Shown in pieces: positions 53,139 through 61,923 of a stretch of DNA of 64,000 bases. The DNA is from Hyphomicrobiales bacterium. Its GTDB lineage: Bacteria; Pseudomonadota; Alphaproteobacteria; Rhizobiales; Rhizobiaceae. The position numbers were made by a program, and so were the translations under genes. The stretch lies in NCBI GenBank assembly GCA_900471605.1, contig UCEY01000050.1, positions 1 through 64,000 of the forward strand. Direction: 5' to 3'. Within the stretch, counting starts at the first letter, position 1. Every line of letters begins with the position of its first letter. A model generated the notes under the pieces. That model saw only the letters and a list, made by a program, of their open reading frames with translations. It had not been told where the DNA came from and ran no database searches.

Positions 53139-54917
53139 ATGCGGGCGCGATTTTTCACGACGAGACTTTTCACCGGCATTGTTCTTTCTTCGGGTCTGAT
53201 GCTTGCGGCCGACGCAGCGTTTGCCCAGCAGGCGTCCGATACGGTTGCGCCGGAACGGGCGACCGGGTTCACATCGGCCAAACGTGTCGAGACCAAAAAC
53301 TTCATGGTCGCCGCCGCCAATCCGCTGGCAGCCGAGGCCGGGCGCGAGGTGATCGCCAAAGGCGGCAACGCGATCGATGCGGTGATCGCCGTACAGACCG
53401 TGCTCGGCCTCGTCGAGCCGCAAAGCTCCGGGCTCGGCGGCGGCTCCTTCCTCGTCTATTACGATGCGGTTTCCAACAAGCTCACCACCTTCGACGGCCG
53501 CGAGACGGCGCCGATGGAGGCAACGCCCAAACTCTTCCTCGACGCGCAGGGCCAGCCGCTGAAGTTCATGGACGCGGTGGTCGGCGGCCGCTCGGTCGGC
53601 ACGCCGGGGACGGTGCGCCTCCTCTCCGAAGTCCACAAACGCTTCGGCAAGGCCGAATGGGCGAGCCTGTTCGAGCGGGCGGAAAAGCTCGCGACCGAGG
53701 GTTTCCAGGTCTCTCCCCGCATGGCCTCGATGATCGCCGCGGAGGGCGACCGGCTGAAGAAATACGACGGGCCGCGCGGTTATTTCTACGACGCGTCAGG
53801 TGCCCCGCTGAAAGCCGGCACTGTGCTCAAGAACCCCGCCTATGCCGAGACGCTGAAAACGATCGCGACCGGAGGCGCCGATGCCTTCTACAAGGGGCCG
53901 ATCGCCGAGGCGATCGTCCGGACGGTGCGCGAAGCACCGGGCAATCCCGGCGTCCTGTCGCTCGCCGACCTTGCCAATTACCGCGTCAAGGAACGTGAGC
54001 CGGTCTGCGCCACCTACCGCGCGCTCGATGTCTGCGGCATGGGACCGCCCTCCTCCGGCGCGGTCGCGATCGGTCAGATGCTCGGCGTGATCGAGAATTT
54101 CGACATCAAGGCGCTCGGACCCGGCAAGGCCGAAAGCTGGCGGATCATCGGCGATGCCCAGCGCCTCGCTTTTGCCGACCGCGAACGGTATCTCGCCGAT
54201 CCGGATTTCCAGCCCCTGCCGATCAAGGGCCTGTTGAAGAAGGACTATCTCGGCAAGCGCGCCGCTCTGCTCGACGGTACGAAGGCGCTCCCGGCCGATG
54301 CGGTGAAGGCCGGCGAACCGGAATGGGACCATGCGCTGCTGTTCGGCCGCGATGCGGCGATCGAAATGCCCTCCACCAGCCATCTCGTCATCGTCGACAG
54401 AGAGGGCAATGTCGTCTCGATGACCACGACGATCGAAAGCGGTTTCGGCTCGCGGCTGATGACCAACGGCTTCCTGCTCAACAACGAGCTCACCGACTTC
54501 TCCTTCAAGACCCATGACGGCAGCTTGGTCGTCGCCAACCGCGTCGAACCAGGCAAGCGGCCGCGCTCGTCGATGGCGCCGACGATCGTGATGAAGGACG
54601 GCAAGCCGCTGCTCGCCATCGGATCGCCAGGCGGCAGCCAGATCATCGGCTACGTCGCCCAGGCGCTGATCGCCTATATCGACTGGGGCATGCCGGTAGA
54701 GCAGGTCGTCGCCCAGCCGCATTTCATCAACCGGTTCGGGCCTTACGAGATCGAGGCCGGCACCGAGGCCGAAAAGCTCGCCGAGCCCCTGAAGGCGCTC
54801 GGCTACGAAGTGAAGCCGGGTGAGATGAATTCCGGCCTGCACGCGATCGAGATCACCGCGAGCGGTCTTGCCGGCAGCGCCGACCCGCGCCGCGAGGGCG
54901 CAGCCGTCGGGGAATGA
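53139..54917 (+). CDS. ggt: Gamma-glutamyltransferase
   Basis: A 592-residue periplasmic enzyme. Residues 1-30 form a Sec signal peptide ending 'AAFAQQ'. The N-terminal nucleophile family features are clear: 'GGNAIDAVIAVQTVLGLVEPQSSGLGGGSF' at about 75-105 (quoted in parts), and the autocleavage/nucleophile Thr in 'PSTSHLVIVD' near 410-419, followed by 'GSPGGSQIIGYV'. The enzyme hydrolyses glutathione or transfers its gamma-glutamyl group. GGAGGGTGC precedes the start. It converges directly on the CYTH-like gene with no spacer. Confidence 0.95.
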   Translation: MRARFFTTRLFTGIVLSSGLMLAADAAFAQQASDTVAPERATGFTSAKRVETKNFMVAAANPLAAEAGREVIAKGGNAIDAVIAVQTVLGLVEPQSSGLGGGSFLVYYDAVSNKLTTFDGRETAPMEATPKLFLDAQGQPLKFMDAVVGGRSVGTPGTVRLLSEVHKRFGKAEWASLFERAEKLATEGFQVSPRMASMIAAEGDRLKKYDGPRGYFYDASGAPLKAGTVLKNPAYAETLKTIATGGADAFYKGPIAEAIVRTVREAPGNPGVLSLADLANYRVKEREPVCATYRALDVCGMGPPSSGAVAIGQMLGVIENFDIKALGPGKAESWRIIGDAQRLAFADRERYLADPDFQPLPIKGLLKKDYLGKRAALLDGTKALPADAVKAGEPEWDHALLFGRDAAIEMPSTSHLVIVDREGNVVSMTTTIESGFGSRLMTNGFLLNNELTDFSFKTHDGSLVVANRVEPGKRPRSSMAPTIVMKDGKPLLAIGSPGGSQIIGYVAQALIAYIDWGMPVEQVVAQPHFINRFGPYEIEAGTEAEKLAEPLKALGYEVKPGEMNSGLHAIEITASGLAGSADPRREGAAVGE

Positions 54918-55748
54918 TCAGACGTCGGCTGAACCGTAAGCTAGGGCCGTTTTGGTCGGGCCGGCCGGATCGACCCATGGCGAGGCGAACAGCGTCTTCA
55001 GCGCCGCCCAGGCCCTGCGCACGACCTTGATATCCGCCTCGCCGTCCTGGAGCGGAAAGCGGAAGCTGAATTCCGCGGCGATCGGCTTTAGAAGCTCTCC
55101 CTCCTTCCACCAGAGGATGAGAGCACATTCCGCCTCGACGTCCTGGGAGAGCCGGATCCAGCCGTCCTCATAGACATGTTCGACGACATGAAGGCCCGCG
55201 ACGGTCAGAACCGGTGTCTCGGGCGCCGGCAGCGAAGCTTTGCGGATCTCCGTGTACGGCGCAAGGCACTCGCCGACCGTTGCGGGCATATGCTGAGGAT
55301 CGAATTCCGCTTCCACCGAACGGCTGAACAGCGCCCAGAACCGGGGCGTGCCGACAGGAGGGTTGACCTTCACGTCCTCCTCGAATTTCGGCTCATCGTC
55401 CCCCCTTTTCCGCAGATCGAAATCCTGCGCTTCTGCAAGCAGGCGGTCGCCATGGCGGAACTTCAGGGTCGCCTTCCAGTCCTTCCTGGAACGCAGCGGA
55501 CGGCGCATGCGGAAAACCAGGTCGGAACCGTGGTAGAGATCCTGCTCATCCGTATCCAGAAAGAAGACGTTGCGCTGCTTGTTATCCTTCTGGACGTCAA
55601 GCCCGGCGCGGGTATCGATGTCGGTCGCTTGCAGGACCGTGCCGACATGCTGCCAGAAGCGCTCCACGGCGGAACGACATGCAGCCTTGTCGCCTACGAA
55701 TCTCTCCGCATGCAGCATGACCTTGTATTCGCGCGACGACAGGCTCAC
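54918..55748 (-). CDS. CYTH-like (triphosphate tunnel) protein
   Basis: A 276-residue protein. The N-terminal half resembles CYTH/triphosphate-tunnel enzymes: paired charged strands 'VFFLDTDEQDLY', 'VFRMRRPLRSRK' and 'ATLKFRHGD' (about 60-98) give the alternating Arg/Lys and Glu/Asp pattern of the tunnel. The C-terminal part has 'AECALILWWKEGELLKPIAAEFSF' (quoted in part). I do not see a complete EXEXK motif, so enzymatic activity (for example inorganic triphosphatase) is uncertain. Its stop codon directly abuts the ggt stop codon. It is divergent from the P450 gene. Confidence 0.55.
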   Translation of the reverse strand: MSLSSREYKVMLHAERFVGDKAACRSAVERFWQHVGTVLQATDIDTRAGLDVQKDNKQRNVFFLDTDEQDLYHGSDLVFRMRRPLRSRKDWKATLKFRHGDRLLAEAQDFDLRKRGDDEPKFEEDVKVNPPVGTPRFWALFSRSVEAEFDPQHMPATVGECLAPYTEIRKASLPAPETPVLTVAGLHVVEHVYEDGWIRLSQDVEAECALILWWKEGELLKPIAAEFSFRFPLQDGEADIKVVRRAWAALKTLFASPWVDPAGPTKTALAYGSADV

Positions 55749-55860
55749 AGGCTTTTTCCCCTCCAGACAGCGCCCCCTTGCATCCGAATATGATCACAAT
55801 CCTGAATTGCGTCAATTCCCCATTCTTTCCCGGGACCTCGAAATCCGCTAGGTCTCCTGA

Positions 55861-57108
55861 ATGACCATTCTGCCCGATTTTCTCCGTATCGACCCCGAAA
55901 CCCGCCACGTCTCGCTGGATGGCCGCAATCCGGCCTTCTACAGCGATCCGAACCGCGTCTATGCCCTCCTCCACCAGCATTGCCCGACCTTCTATTGGGA
56001 AGAACAGAAGCAGTGGTTCTTCACCGGCTACGACCATGTGAACGGGCTGTTGCGCGACCGGCGCTTCGGCCGGCAGATCCTGCATATCGCCAGCCGCGAG
56101 GACCTGGGCCTGCCGGCGCCGGCACCGCATCTTCAAAACTTCGATCTCGCCGAGCGATATTCGCTGCTGGAACTCGAGCCGCCGGAGCACACGCGGCTTC
56201 GCACGCTCGTCAACCGCGCCTTCGTCTCGCGCCATATCGAAAAGCTGAGGCCGGAGATCGCACAGCTTGCGGAGAAGCTGATCGACGGGTTCGAAGCCGA
56301 AGGCGAGGCGGAACTGCTCGCCTCCTTCGCCGACATCATTCCGGTGACGATGATCGCCAGGATGATCGGCATTCCGGACGAGATGGGGCCGCAGCTTCTC
56401 GAATGGTCGCACGCCTATGTCGGCATGTACATGTTCAAGCGGACTGAGCAGGACGAACATGCCGCCGACCACGCGGCCAGGGAATTTTCCGAATACGTCA
56501 AAGGCCTGATCGCCGAGCGGCGCCGGAAGCCACGCGAAGATCTCCTGACCCACATGATCCATACCGAGCACAGGGGCCAGTATCTCAGCGACGACGAACT
56601 GGTTTCGACGACCATCGTGCTGCTCAATGCCGGCCACGAGGCAACCGTGCACCAGATCGGCAATTCGGTACGGGTTATCCTGGAGAGCGGGCTACCGGTC
56701 ATGGAGCTTTTTCGCGACGAGGCGGCCACCGAACGGACGGTCGAGGAAACCCTGCGCATCTGCGCGCCGGTTCATATCTTCCAGCGCTGGGCGCTCGAGG
56801 ACGTCGAGATCGACGGGCTCAATTTCAAGCGCGGCGACAAGGTGAGCCTCATCCTCGCGGCCGCCAATCTCGATCCGAAGCGATTTTCCGATCCGCTGGC
56901 GTTCAGGCCCGAACGGCAGGAAGCCGCCAACCTCTCCTTCGGCGCCGGCATCCATTTCTGTATCGGCGCGCCGCTCGCAAGGCTGGAACTCAATACCGTG
57001 CTGCCGATCCTTTTCCGGCGGCTGCCGGAGATACGGGTCGCCGCACCGCCGGTGGTAAAGGACGTCTACCATTTCCACGGGCTGGAGCGGCTGGATCTGG
57101 CCTGGTGA
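55861..57108 (+). CDS. Cytochrome P450
   Basis: A 415-residue soluble bacterial P450. The I-helix oxygen-binding segment 'NAGHEATVHQIGN' (about 259-271), the ExxR pair in 'EETLRICAP' (about 296-304) and the heme-Cys loop 'FGAGIHFCIGAPLARLE' (about 360-376) are all intact. Start 'MTILPDFLRIDPETR' gives normal length. It would hydroxylate a small hydrophobic molecule with electrons from a separate ferredoxin system, which is not in the window. The substrate is unknown. Confidence 0.93.
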   Translation: MTILPDFLRIDPETRHVSLDGRNPAFYSDPNRVYALLHQHCPTFYWEEQKQWFFTGYDHVNGLLRDRRFGRQILHIASREDLGLPAPAPHLQNFDLAERYSLLELEPPEHTRLRTLVNRAFVSRHIEKLRPEIAQLAEKLIDGFEAEGEAELLASFADIIPVTMIARMIGIPDEMGPQLLEWSHAYVGMYMFKRTEQDEHAADHAAREFSEYVKGLIAERRRKPREDLLTHMIHTEHRGQYLSDDELVSTTIVLLNAGHEATVHQIGNSVRVILESGLPVMELFRDEAATERTVEETLRICAPVHIFQRWALEDVEIDGLNFKRGDKVSLILAAANLDPKRFSDPLAFRPERQEAANLSFGAGIHFCIGAPLARLELNTVLPILFRRLPEIRVAAPPVVKDVYHFHGLERLDLAW

Positions 57109-57207
57109 CGATCGGCTCCCTGGCTGCGCGTCAACGCGGCAAAGGAAACGCCGATGACTTACGCGACTGCGGACGCGGCCCGCAGTCGCATATCCCGCTT
57201 TTCGCCA

Positions 57208-58017
57208 TCAAGCCGTGGCGCCAACTCCGTAGCGGGCCGCGGGCTTGCTGAGCGACAGGTAGGGGCGCAAGCCGAGCCGGGCGGACGCGTAGGTCTCATA
57301 AAGCTGCGTATCGGCAAGCGATGGCATGGTGACGAGTTCGCCGCGGTCGAGACCGGCGAGTGCCGCATCGACGAGATCGCTCGCTTCCATGACGCTGTTC
57401 GGGTCGAGATTGTCCATGGAGCCGCCGACGCGATCGAAGATCTCGGTACGGGTAAAACCGGGCAGAACCGCCTGGATCCTGACGCCGGTGTCCTTCAACT
57501 CGGAATGAAGCGCCTCCGTCAGCGCCAGCACGAAAGCCTTGCTGGCCGCATAGGTCCCGCTGAAGAGGTCCGGAGCAAGGGCGACGGCAGAGGCCGTATT
57601 GACGATGGCGCCCTTGCCGCGGGCGGCGAAGACCTGGGCGGCGGCGACAGCGAGGCGGTTGGCCGCGGTGACGTTGAGGTCGACCATCTGGTCGAGATAA
57701 TCGGGATCGGCCTTCAGCAACGAACCCTTCGGGCCGATGCCGGCGTTGTTGACGAAGAGCGTGATCGAACCGTCGTCGCGCAGGCGCCTGTCGACGGCCA
57801 GAACATCGGCCCGCTGGCTGAGGTCTGCGCGCAGCACATTCGCCTTGATGCCATGTTCGCTCGACAGCCGGGCGGCGAGCGCTTTCAGACGATCCGCGTC
57901 ACGGGCGACGAGAACCAGGTCGTAGCCGCGCTTTGCAAGCTTTTCCGCATAGGTCGCGCCGATACCCGACGATGCGCCGGTCACGAGTGCGGTTCCGAGT
58001 TTCGAATTATTGCTCAT
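57208..58017 (-). CDS. Short-chain dehydrogenase
   Basis: A 269-residue classical SDR. The start at 58017 is chosen over a much longer upstream frame because it gives standard length and places the cofactor motif 'VTGASSGIGATYAEKL' at 12-27. 'NNAGIGPKG' and the catalytic Ser ('NTASAVAL') with Tyr-x3-Lys ('YAASKAF') are present. Substrate unknown. It is divergent to a MarR-type regulator, with a palindromic site in the shared promoter region, so it is probably repressed by that regulator. Confidence 0.88.
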   Translation of the reverse strand: MSNNSKLGTALVTGASSGIGATYAEKLAKRGYDLVLVARDADRLKALAARLSSEHGIKANVLRADLSQRADVLAVDRRLRDDGSITLFVNNAGIGPKGSLLKADPDYLDQMVDLNVTAANRLAVAAAQVFAARGKGAIVNTASAVALAPDLFSGTYAASKAFVLALTEALHSELKDTGVRIQAVLPGFTRTEIFDRVGGSMDNLDPNSVMEASDLVDAALAGLDRGELVTMPSLADTQLYETYASARLGLRPYLSLSKPAARYGVGATA

Positions 58018-58079
58018 CGTCCATCTCCTTCGGTTTTGGCTGGATTCTCGCCGGCGGTCCGGCATCTGGAATTTACTGG

Positions 58080-58097
58080 CATATACCACTATATATG
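58080..58097. promoter_or_regulatory. Candidate MarR operator
   Basis: A perfect 6-6-6 inverted repeat, CATATA-CCACTA-TATATG, lies in the 183-base gap between the divergent SDR and MarR genes. MarR dimers bind such short palindromes near their own promoter and that of the regulated neighbour. Confidence 0.5.
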
Positions 58098-58200
58098 AAA
58101 GGCACGATTTGAAGCTGCAAGGGTCGCCCGCAAATTTTTCATCGCAGTGGAAGAGCCGGACAAAAGTGGGCATTGTTCCGCGACAGGATCGGGACGAGAC

Positions 58201-58692
58201 ATGACGGACGACGACGACAAGCTGAACAAGCAAGGGCAGAACCAAGACGGCATCTGGCTTCACTGCAGCAACAGCGCGGTGCGCCGCGCCTCGCGGCATC
58301 TCGGCCAGCTCTATGAGGATGCGATGGGCGATAGCCACCTCAAGGGAACGCAGTTCTCGCTGATATCGCAGATCGCCAGATCCAATGAGCCGACATTGAA
58401 AACCCTCGCCGATGCCGTGGTGATGGACCTTTCCGCGCTCGGCCATACTTTGAAGCCGCTGATCCGGGACGGACTGGTGGAACTGGTACCCGACGCACAG
58501 GACCGCCGCGCCAAGCGCGTGCGCCTGACGGAAGCCGGCACGGCCATACAGCGCGACCTCACCGCCCGCTGGCAGGTGGCACAGGACCGTTTCGACAAGG
58601 CATTCGGGAAGGAAAGGTCGCAGGAACTGCGGCGCACGCTGGCATTCATCTCTTCGGATGAATTCGCCAGAGCATTCAACGGGAACGACTGA
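58201..58692 (+). CDS. MarR-family transcriptional regulator
   Basis: A 163-residue regulator from ATG 58201; a frame 18 codons longer is less likely. The winged-helix DNA-binding region spans about 45-115, with 'TLKTLADAVVMDLSALGHTLKPLIRDGLVEL' as recognition helices and start of the wing (quoted in part), then 'PDAQDRRAKRVRLTEAG', the typical MarR wing signature. It should bind as a dimer and respond to a small ligand. Divergent orientation and the palindrome at 58080-58097 suggest it controls the SDR gene and itself. Confidence 0.9.
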   Translation: MTDDDDKLNKQGQNQDGIWLHCSNSAVRRASRHLGQLYEDAMGDSHLKGTQFSLISQIARSNEPTLKTLADAVVMDLSALGHTLKPLIRDGLVELVPDAQDRRAKRVRLTEAGTAIQRDLTARWQVAQDRFDKAFGKERSQELRRTLAFISSDEFARAFNGND

Positions 58693-58764
58693 AATGTGCG
58701 TCGCTGGCGAGCGAAGGAGCCGTGCCGCCGCGGCAGGCCGCGACTACGTTCCTGCGCTCACCCC

Positions 58765-59109
58765 TCAAACCCTGATCACATAATCCTTGCGAGTCGTTTC
58801 AACGACTTCCCACGTTCCCTTGAAGCCGGGTCTGAGGACCATGCTGTCGCCGGCCTTCAGGCGGACCGGCTGGCCGCCCTGTTCGGTGACGATCGAATGG
58901 CCGGAGAGGATGTGGAAATATTCCCATTCCTCATACACGATCCGCCACTTGCCGGGCGTCGCTTCCCATATGCCGGCATAGAGTCCGCCCTCGGCTTCCT
59001 CGAAATTCCAGGTGCGGAACACGGGATTGCCGGCAAGGAGCCGGTCCGGTGCCGGGGCGCCCTTCTCCGGCGTCACGGAAGAGAGGTCGAATTTGGTCCA
59101 GGCGCTCAT
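58765..59109 (-). CDS. Cupin-domain protein (DUF861-like)
   Basis: A 114-residue single-domain cupin. The strands 'YEEWEYFHILSGHSIVTEQGG' (about 60-80, quoted in part) and 'LKAGDSMVLRPGFKGTWEV' match the two cupin motifs of the DUF861 group, which includes ureidoglycine aminohydrolase-type proteins. A clear His/Glu metal set is only partly visible, so it may be catalytic or a small-molecule binder. It stands alone in the gap between the MarR gene and the sulfhydrylase gene. Confidence 0.82.
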   Translation of the reverse strand: MSAWTKFDLSSVTPEKGAPAPDRLLAGNPVFRTWNFEEAEGGLYAGIWEATPGKWRIVYEEWEYFHILSGHSIVTEQGGQPVRLKAGDSMVLRPGFKGTWEVVETTRKDYVIRV

Positions 59110-59185
59110 TGTTTGACGCTCTCTTTCATGATCGGTCCGGAGGCTCGACGGCTCCGGCGCCTGGCGCCGAAGCCGTCATGGCTTA

Positions 59186-60469
59186 TCACATCTTCGACAA
59201 GGCCTGGTCGAGGTCGGCGATGATATCGGCGACATCCTCTATGCCGATCGACAGCCGCACCACGTCGGGTCCGACGCCGGCAGCGATCTGCTGTTCTTCG
59301 CTCAGCTGCCGGTGGGTTGTTGAGGCCGGATGGATGACGAGCGAGCGGGTATCGCCGATATTGGCGAGATGGGAGAAGAGCTGCAGGCTTTCGACCAGCG
59401 TCTTGCCCGCCTCGTAGCCGCCCACCACCCCGAAGGTGAAGACCGAGCCGGCGCCCTTCGGCGAATACCGCTTCTGCAAGAGGTGGTTGGGATCATCCTC
59501 CAGACCGGCATAGCTGACCCAGGCGACCTTCGGATGCGCCTTCAGCCATCCGGCGACGGTTGCCGCGTTGTCGCAATGTTTCTGCATCCGGAGCGGCAGG
59601 GTTTCGATACCGGTCAGGATCATGAAGGCGTTGAAGGGCGAAATCGCAGCCCCCATGTCGCGCAAGCCCAGTACCCGGCAGGCGATGGCAAAGCCGATAT
59701 TGCCAAAGGCCTGATGCAGGACGACACCGCCATATTCGCCACGCGGTTCCGACAGCATCGGATAACTGCCCGATTTCGACCAGTTGAAGGTGCCTCCGTC
59801 GACGATCACGCCGCCCATGGAATTGCCGTGCCCGCCCATGAACTTGGTCAGCGAATGGATGACGATGTCGGCGCCATGTTCGAGCGGCCGGACGAGATAG
59901 GGGCTCGCCATCGTGTTGTCGACGATCAGCGGAATGCCGTGCCGCTGCGCCACCTCGGCGATCGCCGCGATATCCACGAACGTGCCGGCGGGATTGGCAA
60001 GGCTCTCGATGAAGATGGCGCGGGTGCGCTCGTCTATGCCGGCCTCGAAGCTCGCCGGATCGTCCGTATCGGCCCAGCGCACCTGCCAGTCGAAATTTCT
60101 GAACGCGTTGCCGAACTGGTTGATCGATCCGCCATAGAGCTTTCGTGCCGCGATGAAATTGTCGCCCGGCTGCATGATCGTATGGAAGACAAGCATCTGC
60201 GCCGCGTGGCCGGAGGCGACGGCAAGCGCCGCGGTCCCCCCTTCGAGGGCCGCCACCCGCTCCTCCAGCACCGCCTGGGTGGGATTCATGATGCGGGTAT
60301 AGATATTGCCGAACTGCTGCAGCCCGAAAAGAGCCGCGGCATGGTCCGCGTCGTTGAAGACGAAGGATGTCGTCTGGTAGATCGGCGTCACCCGCGCCCC
60401 GGTGGTCGGATCGGGCTGCGCGCCCGCATGCACCGCCAGTGTCGAAAAGCCCGGATTGAGTGTCGGCAT
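59186..60469 (-). CDS. metY: O-acetylhomoserine sulfhydrylase
   Basis: About 427 residues, PLP-dependent Cys/Met-metabolism family. The start 60469 has AGGGGAGGGA 6 nt upstream; 24 extra upstream codons lack such a site. 'GFSTLAVHAGAQPD' starts the protein, 'ALEGGTAALAVASGHAAQ' binds PLP phosphate, and the Schiff-base Lys lies in 'IHSLTKFMGGHG' near 210. It makes homocysteine from O-acetylhomoserine and sulfide; a close alternative within the family is O-succinylhomoserine use. Monocistronic. Confidence 0.92.
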   Translation of the reverse strand: MPTLNPGFSTLAVHAGAQPDPTTGARVTPIYQTTSFVFNDADHAAALFGLQQFGNIYTRIMNPTQAVLEERVAALEGGTAALAVASGHAAQMLVFHTIMQPGDNFIAARKLYGGSINQFGNAFRNFDWQVRWADTDDPASFEAGIDERTRAIFIESLANPAGTFVDIAAIAEVAQRHGIPLIVDNTMASPYLVRPLEHGADIVIHSLTKFMGGHGNSMGGVIVDGGTFNWSKSGSYPMLSEPRGEYGGVVLHQAFGNIGFAIACRVLGLRDMGAAISPFNAFMILTGIETLPLRMQKHCDNAATVAGWLKAHPKVAWVSYAGLEDDPNHLLQKRYSPKGAGSVFTFGVVGGYEAGKTLVESLQLFSHLANIGDTRSLVIHPASTTHRQLSEEQQIAAGVGPDVVRLSIGIEDVADIIADLDQALSKM

Positions 60470-60594
60470 TTTAGTCCCTCCCCTTGAAATGGCGCCCGGT
60501 TGATAGCGCCCCAACAGACCCCGGCGATTGATCGCGATCAAGGAATATCGTTCTCCGGAACCTATTGTCCTGAGGAAATAGAGAGGAGTTTACG

Positions 60595-61020
60595 ATGGAC
60601 AACACGATCCCCAATCCGGAAAATCTCACCAACAGGCTGAAGCGCTGGTGTTCCGCCACCTGGACGGCGATCAACGAGGCGAAGCTTCTCGCCAGCCTCG
60701 ACGACGAGACGGTCAAGCTTCTGGCGCAAGACAATGCCCTGTCGGAACAGGAACTGCGCGAGCTCATCGCCAAAGGCCCGCACGCCGCCGACGAGATGCT
60801 GGCGCTGATGAAGCTGCTGAACATCGACCCGGACGAAGCAAGGCTGGAGGAACCGGCGGAATTCCGCGACATGCACGTCACCTGCGTCCATTGCGGCGAG
60901 AAGACCCGCTGTCGGCGCGAACTTGCCGACGGCAGCGCCGCCGCCGACTTCGCGAGCTATTGCGGCAATGCCGAGCGGCTCGACGAGATGCGCAGCCGGC
61001 TGGAAACGCTCGCCAAATAA
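60595..61020 (+). CDS. DUF6455-like small cysteine-rich protein
   Basis: A 141-residue cytoplasmic protein. A helical N-terminal region (about 15-80) is followed by a Cys-containing C-terminus: 'VTCVHCGEKTRCRREL' (about 97-112) and a final Cys in 'SYCGNAERLDEM' (about 122-133). Four Cys in a C-x2-C-x5-C-x17-C-type pattern suggest a zinc or iron site, as expected for the DUF6455 family seen in alphaproteobacteria. GAGAGGAG lies upstream of the ATG. Function unknown. Confidence 0.7.
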   Translation: MDNTIPNPENLTNRLKRWCSATWTAINEAKLLASLDDETVKLLAQDNALSEQELRELIAKGPHAADEMLALMKLLNIDPDEARLEEPAEFRDMHVTCVHCGEKTRCRRELADGSAAADFASYCGNAERLDEMRSRLETLAK

Positions 61021-61056
61021 CGAGCCGCCCGCCCGATCGGGACGCGCCGCCGGGGG

Positions 61057-61485
61057 TCAGGCGACCAGGCGGGGATATTCGATCGCCGGGCAGCGATCCA
61101 TAACGACCTTGATGCCGGCGGCTTCGGCCTTTTCGGCGGCCTTGTCGTCGCGGACGCTGAGCTGGCCCCAGATCACCTTCGGCTTCGTTTCAAGCGCGAT
61201 AGCCTCGTCGACGACGCCGTCCAGATATTCCGCGGCGCGAAAAACGTCGACCATGTCGACCGGCTGCGGCACGTCCGCCAGCGTCCTGTAGACCGTCTGG
61301 CCGAGGATCTGCTTGCCGGCCTGCCCGGGATTGACCGGAAACACCGTGTAGCCCCTGGAGATGAGGAACCCCATGACCCGGTTGCTCGGCCTGTCGGGAT
61401 TCGGGGAGGCTCCGAGCAGCGCAATCGTCCTGGTATTCTTCAGGATATCGGCGATGTAGGCGTTTTCGTAACGGTCGTGGTTCAT
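61057..61485 (-). CDS. CoA-binding-domain protein
   Basis: A 142-residue protein with a single Rossmann-type CoA-binding domain. Start at 61485 gives the usual length for this family (YccU-like); the longer open frame is not supported. 'IALLGASPNPDRPSNRVMGFL' (about 21-41, quoted in part) is the nucleotide-binding loop, then 'GYTVFPVNPG', 'VDMVDVFR' and 'VVMDRCPAIEY' with a conserved Cys. It binds CoA or a related ligand; its role is unknown. Confidence 0.88.
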   Translation of the reverse strand: MNHDRYENAYIADILKNTRTIALLGASPNPDRPSNRVMGFLISRGYTVFPVNPGQAGKQILGQTVYRTLADVPQPVDMVDVFRAAEYLDGVVDEAIALETKPKVIWGQLSVRDDKAAEKAEAAGIKVVMDRCPAIEYPRLVA

Positions 61486-61572
61486 GACGGCTGCTCCGCT
61501 ATTGGCGCGCCTCTGGCGGCGCGGTGCTTCTGCGCTATGTAAGTCCGCGTCTCGTCGAAAGGGATGAGGATC

Positions 61573-61923
61573 ATGAAAAATTTTCTCTTCGGCCTTGCGA
61601 TCATCGCTTCCGGCCCCCTCCTCTGGCCCGAGCCGGCGGCTGCGATATCGCGCTACAATTCCACCCGAATGTCCTGCGCCGCCGTGCAGCGGGCCATCGG
61701 CCGCGAGGGTGCGGTGATCCTGCGTTATCCCTCCCGCAACAAGCCGGGAATGACGCTTTACGACCGCTATGTCATCGGCAGCGGCTCTTGCGACGCACAC
61801 GAGTTCGCCGACCGGGCAACTGTGCCGACGGCAGACACACCGAGCTGCCCGGTTCTCGCCTGCAAGAGACGGCCCGACCCGGAAGATTGTTTTCCTCTCC
61901 AGGCAGGCTGCCTGAGATTCTAG
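61573..61923 (+). CDS. Small secreted cysteine-containing protein
   Basis: About 116 residues from ATG 61573; an ATG three codons upstream is equally possible. A Sec signal peptide covers residues about 1-24 ('PAAAIS'). The mature part has six Cys and a 'YDRYVIGSGSCDAHEFADRATVPT' segment (quoted in part), consistent with disulfide-bonded periplasmic proteins of unknown function seen in Rhizobiaceae. Monocistronic and divergent from the CoA-binding gene. Confidence 0.65.
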   Translation: MKNFLFGLAIIASGPLLWPEPAAAISRYNSTRMSCAAVQRAIGREGAVILRYPSRNKPGMTLYDRYVIGSGSCDAHEFADRATVPTADTPSCPVLACKRRPDPEDCFPLQAGCLRF

